From contig CP114497.1 of the NCBI GenBank assembly GCA_027186245.1, forward strand, positions 1,557,501 to 1,621,500: 64,000 nucleotides of DNA. Reading direction: 5' to 3'. Made by a program: the position numbers and the translations under genes. Of the stretch, positions 36,510 to 48,071 are shown in pieces; the first letter of the stretch is position 1; each line of letters begins with the position of its first letter. The DNA is from Coriaria nepalensis. Taxonomy: Eukaryota > Streptophyta > Magnoliopsida > Cucurbitales > Coriariaceae. Below the pieces are notes generated by a model that was not told the DNA's origin, did no database searches, and was given only the letters and a program-made list of their open reading frames with translations.

Positions 36510-38076
36510 TTTTAATATATATTTCTGTTTTATTTTGTCCTGCAAGACACGTTCAGGGACTGTTATGAAGAGGGAAGGGGTAAAATAGGAGAGAGTTGAG
36601 ACCAAATTTATTAGAAAAAATTAATTTGCATCTTCTCCTCGGAAAAATAAGAGAAATACAAGAGAAACAAATTTGGAATTTTAATCCCACTGATAGGGGA
36701 GGAAAAAAAAAAAGAAAGCAGGTGGGCTTGTGGGTCTGTCTTACTACAAGTCAGCTATCATTTACTACTAAAGCTAACACCTTCTAAGGCAACAAAAGAT
36801 TTGGTATATTTCTGTCTATCTATAAAGTGAACTGCTTCTTGAAAGTACATAACCAAAATAGATGGCCACAGAGACACTATATAAGGAAAATGAATCCATC
36901 TAATGGAGCAAAGTAGCTACGACTGCATTAAAGGGAAACACACACTTCGCATAGATTTGACTTGCCCAATTATTCTCAATTACGGATACACACAATAATG
37001 AAATGAATCTGCGAAATCGGAATTTGACAAGTTCCGATTTCTCAGATTTTACTAGAAATCGGAACTTTGTCAGTTTAGCACATTAAGTAGATCACTTAAA
37101 CAAATAGACTGATTTGGAGATGAAACATGTAGGTTCTTAGTTTATCTACGAACTCTAAACAAATAGACTGATTTGGAGATAAAACATGCAGGTTCTTAGC
37201 TTATCTACAAACTCTAAACAATGGAAGCAACATCTTCCCCACTAAAATTCCACTCAAAGAGTACAAGTTTTAAGTTGTTATCAGCTCTTATACCACAAGG
37301 GTATATGAGAATGAATAACAAAAGCAAGGGGCAGAAATGAGCACTTCCAAAGAGATAATCATGCATGAGTCAGATGACAAGACTGCAAATTTTCAGTTTT
37401 TCAGCTGGCGAAATAACATTTTCTACCGTATGAGTTTCAAACCAGAACACTTATGTACGCAAAGCAGGGTTAATAACACATACTTTACACTAACTGATTC
37501 ATAATCAAGGGAATGACGATAAGAAGACGTGCACAATAAGAACAAATCCATACATAAAGAAACTAACCCACCAAACGTATAACAAAGAAGAAACCTCAGT
37601 ATGACTCAAAGTAGCAATTAAGAATACTAACAAGCCAATACCATCTTTAGATTTTTTTACCAGAGGATTTCACACTTCAAGTTACATCCTGACAAAACTG
37701 ACACAGTTCTAGTAAAATTTCTTAATGGAGTTGATGTGAAATGCTAATGATACAAGTTTAGATTTGCTCAGCAACGCGCACTAATGAAATTTCATATAAA
37801 ACAAGCAACAAGAATTAAAATGGTACCTCGACTGGTATCCCACGAAACGGAATATGTCTCGGTTTCGATAAACGTATAGTTGAGACACGGTGTGGAAGCG
37901 AAATTAGCTGTATCGAGCGAAACACTTCCGGTCTCGTGGTGCGTTTGAAAAAACAAGCGTTCTGCGCGAGATATCGTTCTGTCTCGACGAGCAAGAAGCT
38001 TCAGTGGAGCTCCAATGGCGGAGGCTGAAGGATGAAAGAGCGTGAGAAAGAAGATGACTTTAGGGTTTGTGTCCAT
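36510..38076 (-). other. 5' leader and long leader intron of NIP7
   Basis: On the minus strand a donor CAGTCGAG|GTACCA near 37826 and an acceptor CTTGCAG near 36542 define a leader intron of about 1.3 kb. The leader exon probably covers about 37827-38080. The intron contains a 59-bp tandem duplication (37097-37214) and a 17-bp hairpin (37026-37071). The leader contains an ATG-started open frame at 38076 that is out of frame with NIP7 after splicing. Confidence 0.5.
37097..37214. repeat. 59-bp imperfect tandem duplication in the NIP7 leader intron
   Basis: Units 37097-37155 and 37156-37214 differ at four positions, all transitions. A partial third start (TAAACAAT) follows. Confidence 0.9.
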
Positions 38077-38499
38077 AATTTACGATTTTGTCGTTTTCTT
38101 TTGTTGGGTTCTTTTATTTTTCTTCGGCCCAATAGAGTAATGTCGTCCTGGACCTTCCTTCAATTAAAAGGCCCCAATCCGACACCAGATAATTAACCAC
38201 GTGTTCGATAATAAATACCTTCAAGTGCAGGGTTCCTCGCCCGTTCTCAGATCCAAGGATGTAATAACAGTCGGCCCGTTAGGCCCAAATCATAAAGAAG
38301 CCCAACCCAAAACAGGAAAAGACAATAAGGAAATCAGTAGATCTCTAACGGTCAAGAACAAGGTAGTAAAGAAAAGGATGCCACCTTCGCACGGACTCGC
38401 AGCAAAGAAAAACTCAACGGTTACATTTTTCCTCACTCGTCCTTCTCCTCTCTCTCTCGCTTTTCACTCTTCTCTCTCTTTTTGGCTGCTGCTGCTGCA
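38059..38499. promoter_or_regulatory. Head-to-head promoter of NIP7 (-) and the unknown gene (+), with telobox and site II words
   Basis: A telobox (TTTAGGGTTT, 38059-38068; AAACCCTAAA for NIP7) and GGCCCA/AGCCCA words at 38126-38131, 38282-38287 and 38299-38304 lie in 420 bp. Telobox plus site II is the known signature of plant ribosome-biogenesis genes. The (+) leader is CT-rich (38444-38480). Confidence 0.55.
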
Positions 38500-40068
38500 A
38501 TGGAACCAGTAAAAATAGACTGGAAAAGATTAGAGTGGAAATTTGTAGAAGACGAAGTTTATGAACACATAAACGCGCCCAAGTGGGTCGATCTCGCTTC
38601 CCCCCTTGACCCTCTCGACGATTCCGATAACTGGTTTTGCCGGCCTGGTATTCACAATCTCTCTATCTCTCTCTCATTTATTTGCTTTATTTTATTTTTC
38701 TGAATTTGGTATCTTTTGCAGAATGCAAGCATCCAAAAACAGCTGAAGACTTTCTCAAATCAACTCCTCCTTCAAAGGTAAGATTCTTACATTTAATCTC
38801 AGCTTTCGTAATGGTTCTTTTTTCTTTCCATGTTTGGTTTCCAAGAAAGTTTTCAGAAATAGAAAGAAAATCAAGACTCAGCTCAACTTTTGACGAGCTA
38901 ATAAATGATCTAATGAAACTAATTTCTATTTCTTTCAATTTTTTTTTTTAAAGCTTCCAAGCTCAGCTCATCTTCCACTCAGCGATCGTCCAAGGTACTG
39001 GATCTGAATCTTTTCTTATTCTAAACTGATTACTGGCTCTGAATCTTTTTTATTCCTTTCCTCTAATTTGACAATTCAGAGATTTCAAGTTGAAGAGGAG
39101 AGGGCTCTGCAATCCCGATGAAGATGGTGAAAATCAAAACCCTAATTTTTCAACTCCTCAAAATCACCAATTGAAATCTATCAACACAACGACCATTTCG
39201 AGCACAGAGAAGAAGAACCCGCCTCTGGTCGGTGAAATGCAGCTTAAAAGCACGCTCTCAGCAAGGAATCTGTTTCCGGGCCGAGAAATTCTAAACCACA
39301 TCACGGAGTTCTGCAATGAATTGAAGAGAATGGCTACAATGAGGGCTAGGGAGAGAGAAGAAGGAGAAGAAGAGAATGAGGTGAAGAAGTTGAATGTTAA
39401 AAATGGTGTCAAGGTGGCTTATAAGGAAAACGAAGAAGAGAAGGAAAATTGTGAGGTTTTGGCTGAGAGGAAGCCATTGATTGAGCTAAGTAAAGAGAAA
39501 TCTGAAGGAACAAAAATGAAGCAAAAGGCTATTATTAAGAAGTAAGATTAAAGAAATAAAAAGGGTCTTTTTTATCTCTTCAACTTATCGTTTGATTAGA
39601 CAAAACTTAATGGCATTTTGCTTTTTCGTTATGCAGAAGATTCGAAGATAACGAGAATGTAGCTCCAATGTCTTTGGATTTAGAGAACATAAAGGCGGAG
39701 AAGAAGAGCTTGCTCCAGATCCGAACTAATCCGCCTTCTCCTCAATGCTTTTCCGGCACCCGGGTCCCCTTCAAAACTACTACTACTACTACTACCCCTT
39801 CATCAAAGGGTTCTTCTTCAAAATCAAGAACAATTATGGTATGTATATAAAATAGTTGATTATGCTCTTACCTCCATTATTGGTTTCTCTTTCACATTAA
39901 TAAGCATCTTTTGTGTAATAGAAGGGAATGGTGCTTCAAGAAATGGGGCAGAATAGTAATAATAAGGAGGTGGGGAAGGAGATTTCTGTAAGTGTTGATG
40001 GAAGAGGAGAAGCAAGAAGCTTGGATGTTTTTTGGTTTCTTAAGCCTTGCACTTTATCCACTACCTAA
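38500..40068 (+). CDS. Plant-specific protein of unknown function, 351 residues
   Basis: Six exons: 38500..38647, 38722..38777, 38954..38994, 39080..39541, 39637..39838 and 39922..40068, all in phase. I do not recognise a named domain. The N-terminus (KIDWKRLEWKFVEDEVYEHI, then APKWVDL, WFCRP and ECKHPKTAEDFLKSTPPSK) and the C-terminus (SLDVFWFLKPCTLS) look like conserved plant motifs. The middle is hydrophilic, with E/K-rich helices (ELKRMATMRAREREE), short LKxRG and STLSARNLFPGREI motifs and a Thr/Ser-rich patch. No signal peptide or membrane segment is present. Basic clusters allow a nuclear location. It shares a promoter with NIP7, which may mean expression in dividing cells. Gene structure confidence is high, function none. 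Confidence 0.75.
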
Positions 40069-42325
40069 AAACTTGTTGTCAACCCAAAAAAAAAAAAAAC
40101 GATCAGAAAACAATTCTAATCATACTTTACAAATAAATTCTTTTCCCCTCCTGTTCTTTCAAAAATTTCATCTGTTACTTAAGAGCTTCTGTAAAATTCA
40201 CAAATATTATTAATAATAAATTTGTATAATTTTAGTGCAATTATTCTGTTCCTTTTGATTCATGGCATTTACAAAACAGAAAAAGAAAAAGAAAAAAAGA
40301 AGGGAGATTTAGGATCTGAATGATTGAGAAGTCTTTCTTCTACCTGGAGATCTAGGATCTTGTGTTTTCGAAATTCTACATGTACTGCTTATTTCCGACA
40401 TTATTTAACATGCGATATCTTATTACTAGTCGATCTTACCAAATCGGCTGGACAGTGGAGTGTTAGAAACAAATGATACTTTCTCCTTCTCCTTCTACTT
40501 CTACTTCTACGTCGTATTATTGCAAAGGAGGCAGTTAAAGAACCGGAACCAGAGGCGCCTTACACTTGGGTGCATCCAATTGGTGTAGAGTCTTGACTGT
40601 AAGAGTAGGTCTTGCATGTTTTGGACTAGAAGTGTCAAGTTTCTCAAAGGTAGGAAATGAAGGGACAGAGGAGCTATAAATAAAGCCAGTGGAAATAGGG
40701 ACTGTACCATCTTTACTTGTAAAGAGGAGGAAAATTGAAGAAGGAAAAGAAGGAGGAGGAGAAACAAGTCATGGAAATGTGTGAGAAATAACGTGATGAG
40801 GAGAGGTGAGGAGATGGAGAAGAAGATGGAACTGGTAGCTATTGGTAGTTGGAACTTGACCATGACTTATGTGACATACTTTTTCCAGTTTGAAGACCAT
40901 GTATATATATATACATATATATATGGATGCCTAATCAATCTATTACAATTCAATCTGTTATGGAGGTATGATCTTAAGACAATAATATTTAATACGACAT
41001 GCTTAACACAATTCATTTCTGTATCCAAATTAATATGAAATATTGATAATTATTAATACTCAATTAGTCTGTAATTGGTTGATTTATAACATTGTTTCAT
41101 ATGAATGACCGAATCCTTGAGTATAGACAGTTTAATATGATATAATATATGCTATCTATCAAGAATTGTTAGATACTTATGATGGAAAATTAGTATTTCA
41201 ACATGATATGTTTATTCTTTATTTTGAGTGAGACTCATTTCGTGTAAATAAAATATCAAAGTTAATTCGAATTTTCCTCTGTGAGAGTTTCGAATTGATA
41301 TATAGTACGTTCAAAATGATTAATAAGTGAATGAAAAATTAAATCTTGAAGTACAACTATTGGAATGGTTTGAAGTAAAAAAATTAAGAAGAAAATTTTC
41401 TTACATTGGAAAGAGAAACAAGTGGGAGAGTGTTTATAAAGGATTGTACATTTGGTAATATGTAATAAAATATAAGCTAGAATGATCTCTCTTGCATAGT
41501 GACACGTGCTCACATGGGGGTGCAAATTCGGACCGGATCGGGTTTGACTCGTGTGTGCTTGCACTTAGACACGCCGACTGTCGGCCTGAAAATGACCTGG
41601 TTTGCCTTGGCTCACCTTTTGTTTTCTTCTTGAATTTTTTTTTCTTCTTCTGCAGAAACGGCTGAAAATGAAAGAATGAAATTTAATTTTTTTTTCATCA
41701 TATTTAAATCTGCATTAAATTCCAAATTAATTATCGTTGATCTCATCTCTTCTCATAAGCTTATAAATTGGCAGCTTCCTTCCATTTGGAAATACATAAA
41801 CAAAAACGAAATCTCTTTGTTTCTTTCCTTCCTTGAGAGTTCTAAGTTTTCAGTGTAGTAGAGTTTGAGCCACTATTTGAGTTTGCTAGAATAGTTCGGT
41901 GGTACGCCACTATTATTCATCTCCATTGTATTCTGAAAACAAATATCGTTCAACCTTCTGTACCGACGTGAAGAGGATTAATGGACCAAGGAACAATGAT
42001 ATAGGGGCATGTTTAATGTTGTTTTCAATCCAACCTTAAATATTTGGATTGACAAGAATATAAGATGATTAATCTGCTTTACACTTTTATTATTTGATTT
42101 TTAAATTTGGAATAAATAAGAATCCATGTGTCAAAAATAGGAGCGCATTTGACGAAAACACCTGTGCAATTCGGGTAAGTTAAGCGTTTCCCATCCGGCC
42201 AAGTTCCAGCGGGTAGCGACCAGTGTACTCTTCTCTGTACTCGCATTTTTATCATCACTCTCAGTTTGCGAGCCTGTTTTCGCAGCGAACCAGAGAAATA
42301 AGGGTTTCACTTTCGTGTTTAAGTA
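40069..42325. other. Intergenic
   Basis: No supported gene. The part up to about 40300 is 3' UTR of the unknown gene. A minus-strand frame at 40507-40863 has a hydrophobic N-terminus but no family match. The piece 41520-41600 is GC-rich (GGACCGGATCGGG). The last 120 bases are the promoter and leader of the OSCP gene, with an AAGGGTTTCAC word near 42300. Confidence 0.45.
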
Positions 42326-44454
42326 ATGGCCATGGCTGGGCGTATGAGATCGAGCCTTTCTCTCCTCAGCAAGTTTCTCAAATCCGATTCAGCATCCACT
42401 CAGAGATCCACCCTCGAACGAGCGCTACTATGCCCTACTTTCACCAATGCGGAGGTAGCTGCATCGTTCAAATACTCCTAGATTTTGATTGCTCTGGTTC
42501 TTAAATTTTGATTCTTATTATGTTTTTTGCGTGATCTGTTTTATAAATTTGAGATTCGGATGGAGTTGATGAATTAAATTGGGGATTTTTTTCTTTTCTG
42601 GATCTGTTTGGTACCTAAGAAAAGGGTGGAAAATCAAGGATAATTGAACTGATGCCTGGTGAAATTTCTTTTTGTGATCTGGAATTTATCGACTCTAAAC
42701 TGTATTCTGCGCCAACAAGATGCAGTGGAGAAATAGAAAAAGGAACATTAGATGCTCATTTTCTTTTTGCAGGTCGAGATTTTGTCACACATTGTGCCTA
42801 ACTAAATGGGGTTCTTTTTCAAGTATCATTGGTTATTTAATAGAAACTCTTGATTTGTATTCCAAAGATCATATTTCAGATATTGAGCTATATTGATATT
42901 GGGATCGTGCTGTAAATATGACCATCTATTGTCTGGTTTTTAGTTCTATCCGATTATTTATGTACCTTGATTATGCAGTCTTCCAGGAACTATGCCACCG
43001 CATCTGGGAAGAAGGAAGAAAAAGTGAAGGTAATAGAATTGATTAGCCTCTAGTAGGGACTAGAAACCCTTACCTCTTTTTTCTCTTCAATAGACTCAAA
43101 ATCCTTCATTGGGTGTTTTTAGTACGACTAAAATGATTTTTTGACATAAAACAATTTGGCAAGATTTTTCCATTTAACGTGAGCAGAATAAGTTTAATTT
43201 TTTTGGTATTTGCTCAGTTTCTTTTTCTTTTTTTGCTTTTGGTGTCCCTACCATTGCAGGTCCCTCTGGCTCTGTATGGGGGTACTGGAAACTATGCGTC
43301 CGCCTTGTATCTTGCTGCAGTAAAAGCTAATGCACTGGACAAGGTTGAGTCTGAGCTTCTTGATCTTGTTGAGGCTATAAATGAAAGTCCCAGATTTTCT
43401 CAGTTCACGAAGGATCCAACTGTGCGTCCAGATGTTAGGGTCAATGCTATTAAAGAAATATCTGCTGAAGCTAAATTTTCAGAAGTTACAAAGAGTTTCT
43501 TGCGTATGATCATTAACAGCCTTTTTGTAGTACATTTGATTGAGTCGGTTACTCCATCTGGATAGGAATATAATTCAGCTGTTTTATCTTCTTTTGCATG
43601 TGGAGACTTTTTTCCCCCCAGTATTTGACTTTGATTGGAGCTAATCAAATTTTGCATGAAATGACTTTCTGCTTGTGAAGCTTATGTTGTGTTCTAATTT
43701 GTAGAACCCCGTCGAAGGGATATATGCACACAAATTAATTCCTTGGAGTCACTATTTCATTGGGTTTGTTTACATGGGAAAAGAGAGTAATCTACAATTC
43801 TATTTGGACATGCTATGTAGTTGTGTTGGCTGCGAATGGAAGGCTGAAATTTGTAGACAGCATATCAAAGAGATTTCAGGAGTTAACAATGGCTCATAGG
43901 GGAGAAGTGAAAGCCATCGTGACAACGGTTATTGTAAGTTCCTCACCCTTTTCATCATTGTGGGAGCTAATGATTTTAGGATTCTCTAACATGGAAGTTG
44001 ACCAACAACTAGAGTATAGTGAACTTCCTGAGCATCAGAAACAATATTTGACTACTCATTTGTTATATATTTTACTCATATGATTCTCTAACCAAATAAT
44101 TGACTTGATGTTGATATCTCAATCTTGTTTCTCTTCCAGCCTCTTCCAGCAGAAGAGGAGAAAGAACTGAAGGAGACACTGCAAGATATCCTTGGTCAAG
44201 GGAAGAAGGTTAAGCTTGAACAGAAGGTACTTCAAAAAATCTACAGTTTCTGCTTTTTCTTTGACAGGTGAAGTTTTTATAACAAAATCAAAATTCCTAA
44301 TCCATATCAATATTTTCTGTCCCAGATTGATCCAAGAATTCTCGGCGGTCTAGTGGTGGAGTTTGGAGATAAGGTCTTCGACATGTCCATTAAGACCCGA
44401 GCACGCCAGATGGAGAGGTTCTTGCGAGAACCCATTAACATTGGCAACCTCTAG
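42326..44454 (+). CDS. OSCP: Mitochondrial ATP synthase subunit O (OSCP, delta-like)
   Basis: Exons 42326..42454, 42979..43029, 43260..43503, 43821..43933, 44140..44226 and 44326..44454 give 250 residues. The first 50 or so residues are an Arg/Ser-rich mitochondrial presequence ending near RNYATASGKKEEKVK. The mature protein begins with VPLALYGGTGNYASALYLAA, the OSCP/delta signature. The C-terminal half includes RGEVKAIVTTVIPLP, KKVKLEQKIDPRILGG and VVEFGDKVFDMSIKTR. OSCP forms the top of the peripheral stalk of F1Fo-ATP synthase, holding the F1 head to the stator at the matrix side of the inner membrane. The exon 3/4 junction (SFL-LVLAANGRL) uses the donor TTGC|GTATGA and an AG at 43820. No damage is seen. 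Confidence 0.93.
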
Positions 44455-45237
44455 ATTTGTCATCATTTATCCTCTTCCGCATTGGTTTTTCCGTATGAAT
44501 TGAGAAGAAAGATATAAAGCTTATTTCTGCTTGATCTTGTTGCATGTACACCATCATTCTACAGCGAGGAATGCTGTTTGGTTGCAAATAAAGTTTGTTT
44601 TTCGGCACAATTGTTTTTTGATTCCTAAATCATAATTTGCTTTCTTAATAAGCACCTATGACTTGGGCCACTTGGCTAGAAGCATGATACTTAAGACTGT
44701 AATGTTTTCCTCGTTCCTCTTAAATTCCACTTATTTGGGATTTTTAGAACCACTCTCATGGTCTAAATAAGTGAAGATCCATTGGGAAAGAGTCAACATC
44801 AAACTTGGCAGAAATTTTATACAAAGGATAGGCTGATGACTTGAAATTGGGTACGTTTATTGATTGTCCGTTTAAGATTAACGGTGTAGGACTCCCACAA
44901 GTGCACTTCAACTCCCACCATTCCTCGCCCAACGCACCTCTCTGCCTCACCTAACGACGCCGCTCCCTCCTATCCAAAATGACGCAGCCCCATCCTTCCT
45001 CCCATTTCCTCCACCCATCCGCCGACTCTCCCTCCGAGCCAGCTGCCGCCCATCCCTCCCTCCTCCCATCTCCTCCGCCCCTGATGGCTCTATTTTCGCT
45101 GCTCTATCATAAGCAAGAAACATCTTTGCTGCTCTAATTTCGCAACACCATAAGAAAAATTTATCCAAATTCACTGCAACATAGGAATTCATGTATCAAA
45201 ACACAAAAAATATATATATAAGAGAGAGAAATAATAT
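44455..45237. other. Intergenic: OSCP 3' UTR and non-coding DNA
   Basis: No gene. A pyrimidine-rich (C/T) block at about 44940-45085 stands out from the AT-rich surroundings. Confidence 0.5.
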
Positions 45238-45591
45238 TTACGGACTTTCAGAGAGCGAATTGGATGCAAAATCAAAATGAACAAGAAGTACAGCGTTCGT
45301 TCCGGATGCAGCTTCGCCTTTCTCCACCACCGCCAGCAAAGGCAGCGTAGTATTCATCGGAAGTCGTTTTCGAGTCCCAAGACGATTCATCGTTGTCCTT
45401 AGAAACGTGATAGTCGGATTGATCGGCATCCTTGTTTGATTCCTGATATTCGTGCTGGAGCTTGATGGCTTGGAGGGAACCCAAGCAACAGCGTAAAACG
45501 GGACGCCATACTTCTGATAATTGCGCGCGTCAAATCCTTGGTCTTCCCCATCTGTAACGAAAGCAGATCTTGAACAGCTTATGCTAAGCAA
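45238..45591 (-). pseudogene. Broken first exon of a SEC12-like (WD-repeat) protein gene
   Basis: On the minus strand the pieces NYQKYGVPFYAVAWVPSK, AIKLQHEYQESNK, EYYAAFAGGGGERRS, and AVLLVHFDFASNSLSESP appear in the order of exon 1 of plant SEC12-like/PHF1-type proteins, but in different frames. One base is missing after VPSK. A direct GAAC duplication (CGGAACGAACGC) shifts the frame again before AVLLV. The fragment stops at what looks like the original donor (GTCC|GTAAAT), and none of the downstream WD-repeat exons are found before 44455. These proteins are ER-membrane exchange factors for SAR1 in COPII traffic or related trafficking helpers. The assignment rests on a short motif. Confidence 0.55.
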
Positions 45592-46368
45592 ATTATATTT
45601 TACAGATGATGTGGATCTTGATTCTACACATGCAACTCATAACTCGCATCCATTGAATAAGCGAAACGGAGGAACTTGAGAGAGAGAGAGAGTGGAAGAA
45701 GAAGAAAAATTGAGCTCAGGGGCGGAGTTCGTAGCGTGAAAGTTCAAAAGGACCACCGAGTAACAGCCATCAGATAGTGATATCTACGAATACCCGATTA
45801 GCCGATCCGACTGAAGTGGCTGTATATCCGCGAGTATCGGATCGGGTCGCATCCGATCCGATGCACATACCTACCTTAAAGTGCACTTGCACCTCAAATA
45901 TGAATCCGAGAATGAGAAATGATTTTGACTGAGAATAAAAGCGTTTCTGTTGCAGATGATCAGAAAGCGTAAGAAGGGAATCACGTACTTAGTGTATTAT
46001 TCTGTTGGTTTGGATAAACAACATTCATGCAAAAAATATTCATTATGGTATAACTAAAAAACACTACCTTTTCTTACATTCAAAAGTAGTACTTATGTGT
46101 ATGTTGTACTTCTTTACATGATATATGTGTTCTCTCTCTCTCTCTCTAGCTAGGTTTATACTTCAAATTCACGTGTAAGTTGAGAGAGAGAGAGAGAGAG
46201 AGAGAGAGCATATTATGTGGAGTGGAAGCAAAAATGTAGCTGTCTCATGCACAAAGAAGATGATTACCTTGTGAGCGAAGAAATCTGCATCTTAAAGGTT
46301 GAGACCAGAGTCAAAGACAAAGAATACCTACCTCTTTTTCTCTATTCCTTCACTAAGTTCTACTTTAA

Positions 46369-46424
<56 letters not shown>

Positions 46425-46779
46425 GATATATAAATCATGTAGTAAATTTTATTTAATATGAATACAAGCTTGCTAGCTAGCTAGCATGGAGGCCCCCCTC
46501 CAATCCGTTTATCTCACTCAACCTAGCGACCAACAAACACAAACTTCTCTCTCTTATCTCTCTCTCTCTCTAAAAATCAGATTCTAAGCAAAGCCATAAC
46601 CATAACCATCACCATCATCATCAGTACCGTTACCACCCCATGAAACACTAACTCCATATATTAATTCTATCCCTCATTATATATATATATATATATATAG
46701 ACATAATCTGATAGATCTCATGAAACTTACATATGCATACATAACCGGCCGGGCCAATACTTAAGAGAAACTTAATCAA
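45592..46779 (+). promoter_or_regulatory. Upstream region of the MYB gene with microsatellites
   Basis: A GGATCGGGT-rich piece at 45785-45885 looks repeat-derived. A CT-run (46132-46149) and a GA-run (46181-46208) form an inverted pair, and an A-run with a TA-repeat lies at 46375-46424. A leader with CT- and TA-runs (46538-46570, 46679-46699) precedes the ATG at 46780. No clear TATA box could be chosen among the TA-runs. Confidence 0.45.
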
Positions 46780-48071
46780 ATGGGGAGAAAAGAGCATGAT
46801 CATGATCATGATGAGGCGATCATGAACAAAACAAGCAAAGTCATGATGAAGAAGAGCAAGAACGGTAACATGATGAAGGTGAGGAAAGGTTTATGGTCCC
46901 CAGATGAAGATGAGAAGCTAATGAGGTACATGTTCATGAGCAATGGTCAAGCCGGCTGCTGGACCGACATTGCTAGGAGATCAGGCCTTGAAAGGTGCGG
47001 AAAGAGTTGTCGTCTTCGTTGGATTAATTACTTAAGGCCCGACCTGAAACGTGGTGCATTTTCACCCCATGAGGAGCATCTCATTCTCCATTTCCATTCC
47101 CTTCTTGGCAACAAGTATGTACATGATATATACTTGCTAATAGATAAGCCAATATTGTTAAATTATAATGTTCTGTGGAAATTATACAAGTATTGATATT
47201 GATCGTCTTGGAAAAAAAACCCAGGTGGTCTCAGATTGCAGCACGGCTTCCCGGAAGAACAGATAACGAGATAAAGAACTTTTGGAATTCTACATTGAAG
47301 AAGAGGCTGCAAACTAAGATGAAGAACACAGTTTGCTCACCAAATGATCATGATCACCACGATCATCATCTTTTTAATAGCAATCCAATTGTGCATCATG
47401 GTCAGCCTAACTTAACAGATGATCATCATCATGTCTTACTTGGAGATCATCAAAACATGTCAATGATCATGCCCATGCATGAGCAACATGACATGGTGAA
47501 CATGATATGCAGGGATACATCTTCTTCCTCCTCCGCCTCCGCCTCCTCATCATCAACATTGATGTCCATGCCAGCTTTAGTGAACCCTAATTTCTCTATG
47601 CTTGATCCTTACAACAACATCAACATGTGTTATGATCATATGACAGGTTCAGGTGGTACTGGTGGTTTACTAGCTGATCAAGAGGGATTAACATATGGCA
47701 ACGGAATCGTAGAGCCCAATCAACAAATAATGGGATTAGAAAGGGTCAATCTTTCTAATTACATTACTGCGGAAGAGAATAATAGGATCGTTAATGGTGG
47801 TCAGTTAGTACTAGACAATATTGAAAGAAGTATTAACACCAACCACCAGTACTTGATCAACAACAACAGTTGCTTCATTAACAATCATAATAATGATGAT
47901 GATGATTATAATCAAGAATATGATCATCAGATAAGGTCTGAAAATGGTCAAAATATTGATGATCAAGACATGTTACTTGGGCAAAGTGTAGAAATCTTAA
48001 CAATGCAGGAGACAGATTTTAACTGGGATCATCATCAAGATATCATGTCTTCTTTAATCTCATTTCCTTGA
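46780..48071 (+). CDS. R2R3-MYB transcription factor, MYB46/MYB83-like
   Basis: Exons 46780..47114 and 47225..48071 give 393 residues; the single intron falls in R3 ([14 protein letters not shown]). R2 starts [16 protein letters not shown] and contains [23 protein letters not shown]3 runs from [11 protein letters not shown] to [15 protein letters not shown]. The R2/R3 sequence is closest to the MYB46/MYB83 group, master switches of secondary-wall formation (cellulose, xylan, lignin genes). Two features are odd. The first Trp pair in R2 is 21 residues apart instead of 19 ([12 protein letters not shown]), and the C-terminus is rich in His, Asp, Asn and Ser rather than the usual tail. It may be a divergent paralogue; direct orthology is not certain. 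Confidence 0.82.

Noticed and set aside
36510..36605. A longer N-terminus for NIP7 from the open frame upstream of its Met.
   Set aside because: NIP7 proteins start at MRxLDEKETT, and a 3' splice site lies 32 bases before that ATG, so the extra codons are intron and leader.
40507..40863. A 118-residue minus-strand frame with a hydrophobic N-terminus and a TATA-like run about 50 bases upstream, resembling a small secreted-peptide gene.
   Set aside because: None of the three frames ends in a known peptide-hormone motif (CLE, IDA, CEP, PSK, RGF), and the composition is CT-rich low complexity.
45785..45885. GGATCGGGT-rich stretch considered as a second hAT-like element.
   Set aside because: It lacks the AGATGGCAA-type ends and any inverted termini.
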